DNA of 64,000 bases from Diprion similis (lineage: Eukaryota > Arthropoda > Insecta > Hymenoptera > Diprionidae): positions 5,766,001 through 5,830,000 of the forward strand of contig NC_060118.1 in the NCBI RefSeq assembly GCF_021155765.1. The letters are read 5' to 3'. Position 1 is the first letter of the stretch, and each line of letters opens with the position of its first letter. Shown here in pieces: positions 13,360 to 27,400 of this stretch. The position numbers and the translations under genes were made by a program. The notes below the pieces were generated by a model, which made no database searches, was not told the DNA's origin, and saw only the letters and a list, made by a program, of their open reading frames with translations.

Positions 13360-14082
13360 GTGGCCCGTTGGAAAATCGATTTTTTATTTTTATTTTGAAA
13401 CACCCTAATATATATTATGTAGATTAAGCAGTTGAGTAAAAAAATCTGAAAAAAATTCAGTGTACTGTTTCAGAATTGGAACAATCGCAGAAAAAATATT
13501 GAACAAAATAAAAAATGGTAAGAGTCAGGCATTGGTTGGGTTCGCATGGAATTCCCCATACATAATAACGAAAACTTTCTGTGACAAGTGATCTGCAGAA
13601 ATGAAAGTAAACGTAGTAGGCTACTCGGACGCTTTCGCGAATATCAATGTGCCAGCTCGCACTTTAAATCGCGCGTCGACTGAAGAGCCATAATGTATTA
13701 CTGAATAGTCAGTGTGTACAGAAACATTACTGTACCTACGCTTATAATATATGTAAGTATGCATTACGTCACGTGGGAATAATAGGTATGAGAAGTGGTT
13801 TTAGGAACGAGGTACTATATATACCACATTAGGGTGTTTCAGAAAAAATAATTTCCGATTTTCGACCATGGCAACCCCTAAAAAGTTTCTTTAGGTTAAA
13901 AGAAAGGTTCTGTGAAAAAATGAGCGTTTTTTAAGTTATACGAAAGATATTTTTATAAGGCGTGTTTCTTCACGAATTCAAAAAAGTGTGAGAAAAAAAG
14001 TAAAAAATCAACGAAGCTCGATCTTTAACATAACGTAGAACGTTCATGTTTTTACAAAATCTTTCTTTTAACCTAAACAAAC
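13360..14082. repeat. Paired transposon ends and a 55-bp inverted repeat
   Basis: A 13-bp sequence, ATTAGGGTGTTTC, occurs at 13828-13840 and in inverse orientation at 13397-13409, each followed internally by an A/T-rich segment and CGATTTTC. The two look like outward-facing ends of one repeat family. Within the right-hand member, 13885-13946 and 14029-14082 form an inverted repeat sharing TTTAGGTTAAAAGAAAG. No coding capacity is seen. Confidence 0.45.
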
Positions 14083-15553
14083 TAATACCACATAAAAATA
14101 GTTTGCAAAACCAGTTTTTGAAGTTCTGTCACCGGTTCCGATGAAATGACCACAGTTCCCTGAAGCAATGAAGGAAAACATTTCATACAACTCGAATAGC
14201 ACCTATAGTAACTTTTCATGAATGGATTGTCTTCTTTTTTTTCAAAGGCTTCAACACTGGTCGATGACGTTAGCAGAGTTTACAAGTACTTTTTCAGTCT
14301 CTTCTGGCATAGACAGCTTCACAGACATCGTCAGAAACTGTGTGAATGTCTTTCACCTAAAACTTCATGAGACCACCCAATTGAATATGGTTTGAATGAA
14401 ATTCATGCCGCAGATCACGTATCCGTCGAAGTAGCGAATGTATGACGGTGCATGCGTCATCGAATCTTGGAATCAGTCGGTATAGTAGAACTCTTATATA
14501 CACATTCGAAGCTACGAGGCCGAGAATTCTGAGAATCAAAGTTTACGGGTTACCCTCTCCATCAAAATAATCCCCTTCCCTCCAAAGTAAGGGAAGTTGA
14601 TTGTAAGTGGTTCGAATAAGAATTCTAACAGGCTAAAGTTTTTTGTAACGTTACTGTAATGATGCTTCTTTAGAAAATCTCGTTATTGTGTAAAGTAAAT
14701 TCAACTTGAGTTATTCTAGAGGTGTAAGATAGTCATTTTTTTAACCTTTCGATACAGTGACGTTACTAACTTCGTTAAGTTACTGTAACTATTCATTTTT
14801 CGGAAAACTCGCGTTGATTCGAAACCTATGGATGGTCTGAAGTTCAAAATAAAAATTCTTTTGAGTTATTCCTTCGCACAGCGATTACCTTGCACATTCT
14901 TTTCTGCAAAGGGCCATGGAGATTATTACATCAGATCAAGTTCTCACCTTGTGAGTTTTTAAAAATCGAGTCGTTCGATTTGCTATGAGAAATGGTAATT
15001 CGTTAGTTTTAACGCTAATATCGTAAAAAAACAGGAAGATCAATGAAGTGAGACGAGCTTTAGAGAGTCCCTTTTAGTGTTCCCGATACCATTAGATAGA
15101 TGAAAACCTTCTTCCGGCATCCAAGCTAATATAGTTGATCAACCTTGGCAGCGAGTTTTAAGATTTTAACCAGTAAATCCGAGCCCTTGAGCCATATGTG
15201 ATCGCGATTCGTCAGTGAAAAACAAAATTACATGTGCGCAGTTTGTATAACAATGCGACACGCGGACTTGTAATATTCGCATCCGCAGGACGATTGCGCT
15301 AATCTAATGACAAGGTCGTGAACCTTGACCGCCTTCGTTTTACAAATCGAAAGTTATATGATTTGGCTGTTATTGCAGCAGAGCACGGTTATTGTATTAA
15401 AATGATGAATTATCACTCTAGTGCAAATGGGCCAACCTTGGCTTACATTTCTCCGTAATGGTCGAAACGGCGCGACGTGCAAGCTGTACGAAGTGCGCGA
15501 ACTAATTCTGAGAGGATGAACGGGAGAGTGAAGTTGTCATTAAATTAAACGGT

Positions 15554-15638
15554 AAGGTCATGTAGTGCTCTTGTCTTTACCGACCGAGCAAACTCGCCCG
15601 TTTTCTACTCGGTAGAGGTGTAAGTACTACATAACCTC
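15554..15638. repeat. Inverted repeat (33-bp arms)
   Basis: Arms at 15554-15588 and 15605-15638 are imperfect reverse complements (AGGTCATGTAGTGCT against AGGTTATGTAGTACT, then TACCGA). The loop is 16 bp. It resembles a minimal fold-back MITE. Confidence 0.45.
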
Positions 15639-18600
15639 AAAAGATTCAAATACTCTAGCACTGCTCGGAACCCCTTGTAGTAATGATAAAATTTTGCCGA
15701 CAAACCGTCAATTCGTCACTTTCTTGTTTCAAGTTGACGATTCATCGAGTGTCCAAAGTTGCTGCCACTAATTTTGAACCCACGTGAAGTTGGTTTTCCA
15801 CTTTCGACACATTAATGTTTTGAATATTGTTCGAAGTTGTTTTAGGTTTGGTCCTAACCTCAACTAACGTAACCTGACCTTTGGGTCGTTAAATTCCCCA
15901 ACTTTTCCTCGTTTTCCATATCCAACGTTGTCATTTTCCAAACACTATTGTAGCGATAAAAATGAAAATACTTAACCGAAACTAGTTAAATCTGCGTGTA
16001 TTTCGCGGAATGTAAGACTATAATATTTATATGGTAACACTTTGAGCTTGGGGTTTCAATTTTTCCAGAAATTCGACGAAATTTATTTGCTTTCCCATGA
16101 TCTTTTGAGATGGAACAAAGAGCTAAAATAATGCTTGGTCGGATGTATATTAACGCTGAAATTACTTTGCCAGGACAAAATTTTCGGCACGAGCACCAGA
16201 TTTTTTTATGATTGTGTTGCTAATTTCAACCTCATAAAAAAAAACTGTAGAAAGGAAAAATTGAGATACCGAACTTCAGAATAAATAACTCAATCAAGCT
16301 CCGATATTTCACGTTTTATCAGAAAACTATTTTGTCATTACGGCAAAAAATGGAAAACCGTAAATCCGGATATAACTAATACTCAAATAATAAATAATCT
16401 GGGTTGCATTATCACTTGTGATAACGTAAATCTATTTTCAATGAAGCATTAGTTTTTTATATGCAGCCAAGTGTATTAATTTCACATAAATTATTCGGTC
16501 AATTAAAGAAGAGCATAAAAACAATTTCAATTCAGGCTATTCGTGCATAATTAGTGGAAAAAAATCGGCGCGAAAATCTTGAATCGAAAACTGAATTAAA
16601 AATCAAACGATAGGATTTCGAAAGTCAAAATTATGGACTCATTATATATTTGGTCGAAATTAAAAATAAAACTTGATTTAAAAGAAAAAAAATTTCAACA
16701 GGAATGAAAAATTTACTTACTGAATAATTCAGTTGAAGGCCTTAAAACAATAATTGACTATCCTAATTTACATTTCAAAGAATTCTGATATCTAAATTGG
16801 CAAATACGTTATTTAATACGCCATACTTTGAATGTCCGATTCGTGGATATCAAATTCGAACTAGTAGCAACCGCAAAAGCAACTAGAAATCACAATAGTA
16901 GAAATGCGTTTGTTTTTAAAATGCGCATATTACATTATATGTCAAGTGGAAAAAGTGGCACAACTGTTTTCACCACTGTAACAGCGCGAGTTCCTTGCGA
17001 TAATGTGAATTTTGTTTCGAGAAAATATGTGATTGAAATGACTTCAAATTTCATTGAACGCACTTCAATCGTTTTTTTTTTTTCACAAATATAAAATTTC
17101 TGTATTAAAACTAATTGGGCTTCTTCTAATTCATATTTCTTTTCAAAAATCTTTTGCATTAACTGAACATTAGAGTTATTCAAGGGGGATTAGTTAGAGG
17201 GATTACCAGATATTTAATTGGCAAAACCCGAAAACTTATTGTTGTATAATATGTAGAAGTATAAATTGAACATTTGTCAATAGTTTTTGTTTATTTGTAG
17301 TCAATAACAATTTAGATGATTCGAAACTTGGAATTATACTTTCTTAGTTTCTAATAGATCTGATCGTGATGTGAGTATACATGCTGTGCCTAGGAGGGCA
17401 GCTTCTGGACTAACGATAAGAGTAAGATGTGTGCGAACGGCGCCAAAATCCCCTAGATCGGTGGTGATTAATTGTTGCGACGTGGAATCTTCGTGGGGAA
17501 AACATGAGCGAGACTTTAAACACCTCAACCACAACTATACATGACGGTATTACTGAGCAGAGTAGCGTTCGCCAGAAAAATAATTCCCTAACAATGTAGG
17601 GATTTCTTTAGACAGTTGGTACACATCTCACTTGAAGGCTTTAACCTCGAAGAGAGGGACATGTCGTAGGAGTTCTAGGCACACCATGTATACTCACAAC
17701 CACGGGTTTAATGGCAAATTTGCCTTTCGTTATTCGGATCTGACGTCCTATTCAACTACCCGGTTTTACAACCGTCTCTGAAGCTACTTCCGTACCGAGA
17801 AAATTCACCGCCAAGTGGCCGTTTATAGAACTAGTATAGACCTTTGTGAGGTTGGCCTGCAGCCTTTGAATTTCTTAGAAATATTTCACACCAAAAAATT
17901 GCTCCCGTATTACTCTTAATTGCTGTCTATTTTTTATAATTTGCTCCCGCATGGTTTTCGGAAAAACCGAAAAAAACGTTTCGCGTACCGGAGATCCGAA
18001 GAATTTCAAGTGAAATTTGAGTGATATTTAGTCGACTCAATTTCGGAAACACATGAAAAGGTTCATTCGAGTCAATACTTCAATCGATCGGGACAAGAAA
18101 GACTTTTCTTGAATCAAGGACTTCGCCTGACTAAATCATCTTGACCAACTAACTGAATAGAAATTGTTGAATTTAAAGTCAACGTGATTGGAAGAAATAA
18201 GAGATACTAGATTGAAGTGAATGGACTCCAACAAAATTTATTTTGGGTCAAGTTTGGGGTGAAGAACAAAAAAACAAGCAGAAAACACCGAATTTACCTC
18301 ATTGTTACACAATCTACTAATATGCTAACTGACAGAAAGTAGTTGGAAAAATTTCGATGATCAGACATAGCTAAATTAGCGTGAATCATCCTCAAAAACA
18401 AATCGTTATGCCACAGACAAATGTAAATCGTGACTCGCACATTTTTGGCCAAATTTTTGTATTCGTTATATCCATAAAGCATTGCACGTAATTATAAAAT
18501 CAATTTTCTCCATCTTTAAGACAGTTGAAGTACCTACGTTCGGTAAATCTTACATGCTAACTAGTCAGCTTCGAGCATGGAATGTAGGGGGGCATCGACT

Positions 18601-20159
18601 TGTCGGTATTTTAGAAAGTTTTCGGGTTCGTCGCGAGAACAAAGCATAGCGAAGGGCTCGGAACTTCAAAACAATTTTAGGAACTTCAATACGGTAAATA
18701 ATAATTTTGGAAAAGAGTTAGGCGTAAATTTTCGCGTGTAAAAATCATACCTTCGTAGAAATAGAAAGTTAAATATATAAGTTTCAAAATTTAAACTGAA
18801 GTTGATTGAATTGTATTTCATGTAAATAATATCCCCTCGTCATGAGAAGAAATAGAAAACTGATCGTTCAAATTAGCAAAACGTTTAGTTGTTAATAACT
18901 TTATTAACGTATCGGTACTTTTGTTTTACATATTTTTCTCAGTAGCAAGAACGTATTATTATTCAAATTTTTATATGGATCAATTCCAATTTGTTTTTTT
19001 TTTTTGTTTTTTTCTCCACATAGATTATTATACTTATTAATTGATGAATACCTTGAATAAATTTTGAATTTTTATGTTATCTTATTATGAGGCTAACGTT
19101 AGTAACATTTTAACGCAACGAAACATCAGGGAGAAAATTATTATTGCTCAATATTAGAATGACTTTCAAGAAGTTGACTTTTCAAAGTAAAAGTATGTTT
19201 CGTTTATAATGTTTTAACAATTTATACCGATTTATACTGATTGAATTGCAAGACACTGTAATTGTAAAACTCATTTCGTAATTGATTGCATATATATATA
19301 TGAGGCATTCCACGCCAATTCGACCTGGATTTTACCCGCCTCGACCTTTTTCAGATTTCGTAAGCGATTTTTTTATGATTGTTCTCACTTTGAAAGATAG
19401 TTTTGTTTCGACTCAATTTGGATTTTTTACAATTTTTAGGAACGATTTCATCGACCAACCAAAAATAAAAATTTGAACAAATTCTGAAAAATCCTGCGTC
19501 AGATATGAAAATTTTTAATCTTAGACTCGGAGTGGTCCGATTTTTTCTTCTTACTGTTTTCAAGCTTTTCCAAAAACAAAAAAAAAAGTTAAAATAATCA
19601 GAAGCGAAAGTCATTTTACTATGGATGGTTGCTGAAACATTTTTATATATCACATTGGATTTAAAAAAAAAATTTCAGATTGATTCTATCGTGTGAATAA
19701 AATGTCGGAGAATTTGTAAGATTCCAGTATTAATATTTGAATCACAATTTCGGAAGGACATTGAGTTGAATCTTCTTTATTATTAACTTTTTTCAGTCTC
19801 TCAGCGACTTTTTCAAAACCCGATTTTCAAGAGCGTGTATCTCAGCAGCGAATAAAATTTTTTCAGATTTTCAAACGCGACATGAAAGATTTATTCTTCT
19901 ACTTTCAGAAAAAATAAAGTTTTTATAAATCGATCGACGCGTTCGTATTTCATTAACATTTGAAATTGGCCCCGTATACTTTTTTTTTTTTTTTTTTTGC
20001 TCACCCTGTATAGTATTTCTGTAAGAAGTGGGTAAAAAAAATTCTTAGTTAAAAAATTTGTTTCGAACACACCATATTCATCAATGATTTATTTATAGTT
20101 AATAAAAGTGAAAATATCTGGACAATATCACGAAAGCTATTAATATACTTATATAAATA

Positions 20160-20445
20160 CGAATGCTAGTTAATTAATTAATCATAATCGGTTGATTACA
20201 AATCGAACATGAATTTTGATACTTAAAAGAGAAAGTAAACTGCTAATTTTGTCTAAAGTGTGATTAAGCTGTGAACACTGTGAATCGATTAATCGTAGGC
20301 TTCAGTCGACTGTTTTTTTTTTTTTTCAATTATTCGATTGATCGTTTTACCGATTCCGATAGATCATTTCTCCGATTAATAGGCAATTCCAGTTAATCGT
20401 TTTCCCGATCAATCAATTGATCGAAGTGTATATGATTAATCGGTG
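20160..20445. repeat. ATTAATCG/CGATTAAT motif cluster
   Basis: Variants of ATTAATCG and its complement, together with GATCAATCAATTGATC-type palindromes, recur many times in about 280 bp. No tandem period is obvious. It looks like a degenerate low-complexity or transposon-derived repeat. Confidence 0.35.
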
Positions 20446-22742
20446 AAACTTTAGCCTCCGTTTCTTTTTAAAAATTAATTCATTGTATTTATCCATTTAA
20501 TTAAATTCTTTATTTTCCAAATCACTACCCGTCACCACAAAGTGATAAATAAATCCCAGGTCAAGAGAAAATTATTATTATCATACATATAACAACTATA
20601 AAGTAACTAACCAACCCACGTTGTAAAACCACTTGAGAATATTCGATATATCAAATTGAAATCGGGCATCTGGCTGGCGTGTGAGGATAAAAATACCGTC
20701 GCATCTTTTTTCCAGTTATAGGTGGGCTGCTATAAGCCGAATAAAAAAGAAAATAAGATCATGTATGATTCTCCGAAAAATAGCATCTGTGTATCTGCAC
20801 TCGCTCACCTTCCGTTCGCCGAATTTCCAACGTAATCTGCTGTACCCGTTATATTATAATGAAATAAAGATGAATTGTTAAACAGAATATTCTATAAAGA
20901 GTGATGTATGCTGTGGTTAAGTGGGAATAGAAACTGTTAAGATTATTTTATTTCCCTCTATTCTCGGTTTGTCGTAGAATTCCTTTGAAATCATAATTGC
21001 ACGTCACGTTTCAAGATAAGCTAATTGTCTGTAGTAATTAAAGAATATTAAACCGATTTTTCTTGATAGACAGATGTTTCTTTGTTTCTCGCGTTTTTTT
21101 GTAGCAGTTTTCAACATTTTTTGAATGAATCGATACTTTCCAATAACGGGTTAACCCTTAATCGCAGTTTATTTACAACTTTAAATTATCTTTGTTGCTT
21201 CAGATAACCTCGTTTCGGCCAAAATGGTCGAATTGGAATATTGTAACCGCCATCTTGGATTCAGTAACTATCAGATTCTGACTTCAAATTCGTGATCAGC
21301 GATCACAAAAACCCCCGAGTAACCGAATGCAGGCCAAAATTCTGAGTTGAAAAATGTGTGATTGAAAGGGTTAATCGATTAATTCGAGAAACTATGAATT
21401 GTACATCATACGTGATAATCTTGAATGTGTAAATTTCAACTAGAAGACATGGTTTTGAATTTCTGCAGTATGTGATAAAAAAAATTTTATCATACCAACG
21501 GAAATAATTTTTGGAGATATTAGTTGCACATTGTTAATAAATTAAAGTTCAACAACGAAATGTGTAATGAGTGTGCTGATGATTGCATTTACTTCCTCGT
21601 TCTAGTTCCCTGTAAATTATCTGCCGTGTGACAAGATAATATTTAAAAAATATGATCATTGGTCATCAATGATATCCAAACAGTAATTTTCTATTTATCG
21701 TACGAATTGACGTAAACATTAAATAAAAACTAGGAAATAATTTCTTAAAAATGTTTGTAACAGGTAACAATGACTCAAGCAGATTGTTTTATCGCTTATA
21801 GAAGACTTTTGAAATTGAATATTCTATTTTGAATATAACTGAAAATAATAAACGACTCGAGTGAATTTAAAAAATTATTCATTTACAGGCTGATATTTTG
21901 TCACATGACATATAGAATAAATGGAGGGTAAAATCTGCGACAAGTTCAGACGAATATTACTAAATCAATTTTTGAATCAAATTTAATTTCCTCTGCTTAC
22001 GATGTTTGCTAAATATTTAAACAGGACGCAGGGTTATTTGTGAAAAAATGAATAGCAGAATACCGTTAAATTAATCGAATTTCTAACACTTAAATACTCT
22101 TTTATTATCACGTTTGCATCGTTGAATATTCAATACTGAATACTTTAAAGTAAGATGAAAATCGGAAAAAAATCAACCACAATAAAGGCGATAAGGAAAT
22201 TAAATATAAATAATAATCATGCCCAAGATTTATCAATTGTTTAGTCAAAACATTGTTAAACAAATTTTCAGAGAATGTTTTCTTTTTGTCACGTGAAATG
22301 AATTCGTTGATTTAGCTGAATACAGATGAATTTTTAGACAACTTTGTCGTTATTTTGAAATTTCCGTTTTCGAAAATTTAAAATTTTGAAAAATGGTGAA
22401 AAATTCATGATTTTTGGATAAGTTTTCGTACAAACGTTGTACAGTACAATTAAAAAATTTCCGGGGCATTAAACGAATAATTTCGTAAGTTATAAACTAC
22501 AGCCTTTACAAATTTTCGAAAACAGAAATTTGAGGATATTAAGAGAGCAGTAAACACCCTGTAAATAAAGATAAAGATAGACAGATAGATGCAGAGAAAG
22601 GGAGAAACAAAGACGTAAGAAAAAAATTCGCGCGGACAAGATGATCTGCAGATGTTCATTGTGTTCCATTTCCGGCTCGTTCCGGTGTCAAGTCACAAAC
22701 GCTATGCGGTTCAAATTTGAAGATTACGGATTACATAAGCTG

Positions 22743-22818
22743 ACGTAACGTAACGTAACGTAACCTGAGGTAACCTAACCTAACTTAATCTAACCCGACC
22801 GGGTGAACCTAACCTGAA
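22743..22818. repeat. Telomere-like CCTAA/CGTAA tract
   Basis: Four copies of CGTAA are followed by degenerate (CCTAA)n, including TAACCTAACCTAAC, then by AACCTAACC again near 22806. The canonical insect telomeric unit is TTAGG, whose complement is CCTAA. The tract is short and interstitial, so it is not itself a telomere. Confidence 0.6.
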
Positions 22819-24405
22819 AACGGTAAATGGTAAGAAACAATATCCATGCGTGTATAATATAAAACTCACCACTTGACGTGCACAAATCAGTGGAGCTGGG
22901 ACTGAACTGTATCAATCACTATATAAAAGTTCTTACTATCGGACGAGAGAATTCGATGAACGAAATGTTAAAGAAAAGTTTATAGAACTTCATAGTATAG
23001 TAAGTTCCCAAAAAAGCGTGTTTTCAATCTGTAGCGTTAACGATCCATGTTTGCTTGTGGTTATCATAATTTTTAGTTTTTTGTTTTGTTTGTTTTTATA
23101 CAGTCACTGGTCACTGCACAATTGATAATTGTAAACATACATGTGATGCAATGGTGAAAACTTAACTATCAATCACTACTTCACGGCTTCACGGTATGTT
23201 AAGAAAAAACGATTGTGAAATATCGTCTGCTCTGAACATAGGCAAAAAAAAATACTTGGTTGGAAGTCGTGACAACGTTTCCATCTCGTGGTTGAATCTG
23301 GATTTGCGATAAATGTGCCGTGGAAATATCTTCAGTTCGAGTGATAAGAAACATGCGAGAGATACCGACCGAAATCAGAGCCGTTGTTGAGCCTGTCGGA
23401 ATTTTCTGGAACTATTAAAACTGGACAACATTAGACCGACCATGAAGAATACGAAGAATACAGGGGATAATTCAGCCCGTTGAAATAGTTGAATATAAAT
23501 TTTGTAGATATGTTCAGCCATCTTATCACCGTTGATAAGGAAGTCTCTTGCTTAAAACTGATTTCTGATTGGTTGATGTTAAACGTATCACTTTTAGGTG
23601 AATTTTTCTGGACAAACTCGTGCGAATTATTATGAGATTAACAACTGAAAATATTAGATCTTGACTGAATAATCTACCCATTTTCAGTATACTTCCATTT
23701 AAGGAGAATTTAAATAAGGCAAATTTTTCAGTTACGCACTACGTGTGCATGATGTATTTGCTTGTGTGAAGAGTAGTTGAATGAGATTGTTTGATTTATA
23801 CTTATCAATGAGATTTTTTTTTAAATCTATCAATAATAAATAAATGCGGATAAATTACAAATATATCATTCAAAGCGAGTATTATTGGTTACTTGATTAG
23901 GATAGTATCGATGATCTCCATGCAGATCTCGTCTTGTTTTTTAAATTTATTTACATGCGTATAATACGGTTCGATACACATATGATCGACTGAGAAGATG
24001 AATTTTCAAAAAAAATTATTCTTTTTTGCGATGTTTCTGTTTTGCGATTTTTTTCGTTATATTTTATTTCGATATACTTGGTCGTCGTAGATCCGGTTGA
24101 CAGCACTGCACCAAGCATGCATTTAATAAGCTGGTAGCGTTCTTCCAAAAAAGAAAAAATAATTTAAATTCAATGTGGGGTCACTATTATTAATCTGAGA
24201 CTTAAATTATCATTCACTTTTATCTAAGCCCATCGAGCAACAAATTACCAAGAATATGTTTTAAAAAAATGTATAACTGTCTGGAAATTGGCTACAAGAG
24301 CTACTTGAATAAGAATGATAGTCGTGTTTCAAAAAATTGTTCACATTCTGAGTCAACGTGGATAGTTTACATAACTCAATATACCTATGTTCAGATTAGG
24401 AATAA

Positions 24406-27400
24406 TTACCGTGAAAAGTCGGAGGCGGAGTCAGCAAATTTATGTCTGATCATAAACGTCGCTACAGCCTCCGCCACTTTATCTGGAACATCCTCGTGTA
24501 CCGCGTGACCACAGGCGGGAAGTACTTGCATTTGAAACTTGCCTAGCAGAAAAATAGAAAATATTGAAAAGCGGTTAGTAAGGCACCCAAATTCCTATAA
24601 AATAAACAACATCAAACAGTCTACAACGTGAACGACACTCTGCACTTGCAACATTAATTACAGCAGTTACTGTTTTTGTTTTCTATTCAATGTTAATGCA
24701 AGAAATTTCAAATATCTAATATTTTTACGACACAACGAATTTACTAGCATTGTTTTATGTCAGAGTTGAATTTCTACCTTGCATTTGACCAACTGTGAGC
24801 TCCCTGTCGAGTCTATCTACTCCGGCTAGAAGCAGCATTTTGGGAGCTGAGACATTCAGAAAGGCTGCAGACAATCCTTGGAACCAGCCTGACCAATGTT
24901 GTTCCGTTTTTCCCAGATCTATTCTCCACGTGTAATTTTTATTGCTGGAAGTGGCAGCCGTTGGAGAAGTGGCTGTTGGTGGCGACATGGCTAGCGGTTC
25001 TTCTTCCGGGATTGCGTCGTCCCGCTGTGGCACTGGTTCTACATCATTAGAGTGGTCGTGAGAGGCCAATACTGACGCGATGTCGTGTGTTGCTAACTTG
25101 CCAGTCTTTGTACTGAAAAATTATTGACGTAAATTCATTAGCCTCCTCTTAAAGTATAATATTTGCATATATGAGTAGGATTTATTTGCATCACTGCACA
25201 CATTCTCATTTTTCACCTCAATTTACCATGCGTTAATTTTTTTTGCAATGTTATGTTGCATGCTAAATGTCTTTTGGTACATAAATTTATTAATAAATTC
25301 ACAATATGCTGCTGGAGTGGCTTAGGAATTCCTGCGAATAACTCCTGAGTAAAGTTATTGGTTTTCTTCCTTAAATGTTGGTATTTGATTTTCTTTAGAA
25401 TACACAAGGTGACCCATGATTATCGCCGGATAAGCTACCGATGTGTTCTTTGTAAAAATATACACCAAAAACATTTTTTACTTTTATCACACATTTTGAC
25501 AAAGAATTCATTGGTATCCTATGGGACGATAGTCCTAGGCCACTCTGTATAATACTGTAGTGAAATTCCTGTATTTTATCTACTACTGTAGACAGAATAA
25601 GTGTAAATGATTCGATTATAAAAGACAAGACTCGTTCTATAAATTGTTTAATCTCCTATACCTTACTTTTTTATTTGCCCAGGAACAGATACTTTGGCTG
25701 AATCAATATTACGGATTTGTCCACTACGTATGCTAAAACAAAGAGAAAAAGCATGAATAAACAGTCACAGCTACCAATTCTTAGTGAGAAATTCCATTAC
25801 CCATAGATTTTTTTTATCAAATTCCCCGTGAAAAAAAATCCCTGTTCATCAAATGTAAATAAAATAAAACTGACCACCACTCAATTGCTTGAGGTATAGT
25901 ACTGAAACTGTTTGGTCGAGATCTGAGGAAACTTTGCATAGATGTAAGCGCATCCATAGCTGTTCCTTCAACAACGTCAATTACAGCCATCCCAGCAATG
26001 TTTGGAATCAATGGAGCCGCGCGAACTGCTACAGCGCCTCCCATGCTGTGACCAACTAATATTACAGGGGAATTTTCGGTAGTTGCCTCTATAATTGCTG
26101 CTACGTCACTGTATAAAAATGTATTCGATTATTTCTCAGTTAAAATATTGGTGTGGAAAATTGAATGCATGCAACCATCCCACTAAATAAACCAAATCTC
26201 ATTTTTTTCATTACCTTGCTAACGAATCTGCCGATAGATCATCGTCGTTTGACGTGTGTGAATCTCCGTGACCTCGCAAATCTATTGCCATTACTTTACA
26301 TATCACCATTGTCGTTATTGACTTCTGAAATAAATAATTATCATTCATATGTCAGAATATAGGTTGAGACATGGATAGATAGTAATTAACGAATGATGTT
26401 GGAGATCAGTGAAAATTTTGATATAGCATATTAATAAGGCTGATCCCTCGAACATTAGATTTTAATTTTTTAAGGACAATTACGATAATCAAAATGTTCT
26501 AATGGTTAAAAATCAATAAATCAGAACTAATACATGTATTTCATTATAACATCGAACGTCTCTAAATCAGAGTATTGATATAATTTTGAAGCTTTTTGCT
26601 GCAAAAGAATTTACCTTACTTTGCAAAAACATTTTCATTTACAAACTATGATGAAAATTATAGTTTTGATTAAAGACAATTTGGGATAATAAGAAAATAA
26701 TATATCAGCTCTTACTTTCATGTTTTACGATCACTTTGACGCATTGCAAATGTTGAATAGAAATGGGAATAAATTTTGCACATTATAACTACTCGTCAAA
26801 ATGTAAAACTTTCGTCTTTGGGTATAGCAGAAGATGTACATCGGTTAATCGAAACATTACAAATCAAGATATTTTGTTCAGACAATGTGGCCTACGCTGA
26901 TTATTCAGCAGCTGAAGAAAGTATGGTAATTGTTATATTGACGAACCGTAAACTCCGCCCATGTCAAAGCACTGAAACCCCCGCCATGAAGTAGAACTAA
27001 AATTGGGCCTTCGTTGCCCTTGGTATAAATGTGGAACGTGTTCTCCTGAATTTTGACATCCTTAGACTCGTCGAAATATGGTTGCCACTCGACAGGATCG
27101 TAGTCACGCTTTCGCTGAAAGGCTCTTGATTTGCAGGCCCTGAAGAATCCAAACACAATCAAACAGAGTAAATCTAAAAGTGAAAAAATCAAGTTGAACT
27201 AATCCAAGATAATTCTTTCTTTACCACATTAGTTTTAAAAAAACCAGTTAGTTATCATAATGTAACTTTGCATATTGAGGATGGACTTACATACGAAAAT
27301 TATTATGCATAGCGAATATTGAATAGATAGAAATCTGTGACTTACTAATTCTTATTTTAGTATCTTAAAACTATTCAGATCAATAAATACTAGAGACAAT

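Larger units (their letters stand above)
7796..24405. other. Gene-free stretch with scattered inverted repeats
   Basis: No coding region is supportable between the fold-back element and Ppme1. Open frames are below about 100 codons and lack domains. The stretch contains the inverted repeats and hairpins listed separately, poly-T tracts (for example 13089-13113 and 19980-19998), and a telomere-like tract near 22743. The last few hundred bases should include the 3' UTR of Ppme1; a possible minus-strand AATAAA lies at 23946-23951. Confidence 0.55.

Noticed and set aside
19299-20020. Possible element from a GGCATTCCACGCCAA end to a CACCCTGTATAG end
   Set aside because: Each end looks transposon-like but they are not inverted copies of each other, so one element cannot be supported.
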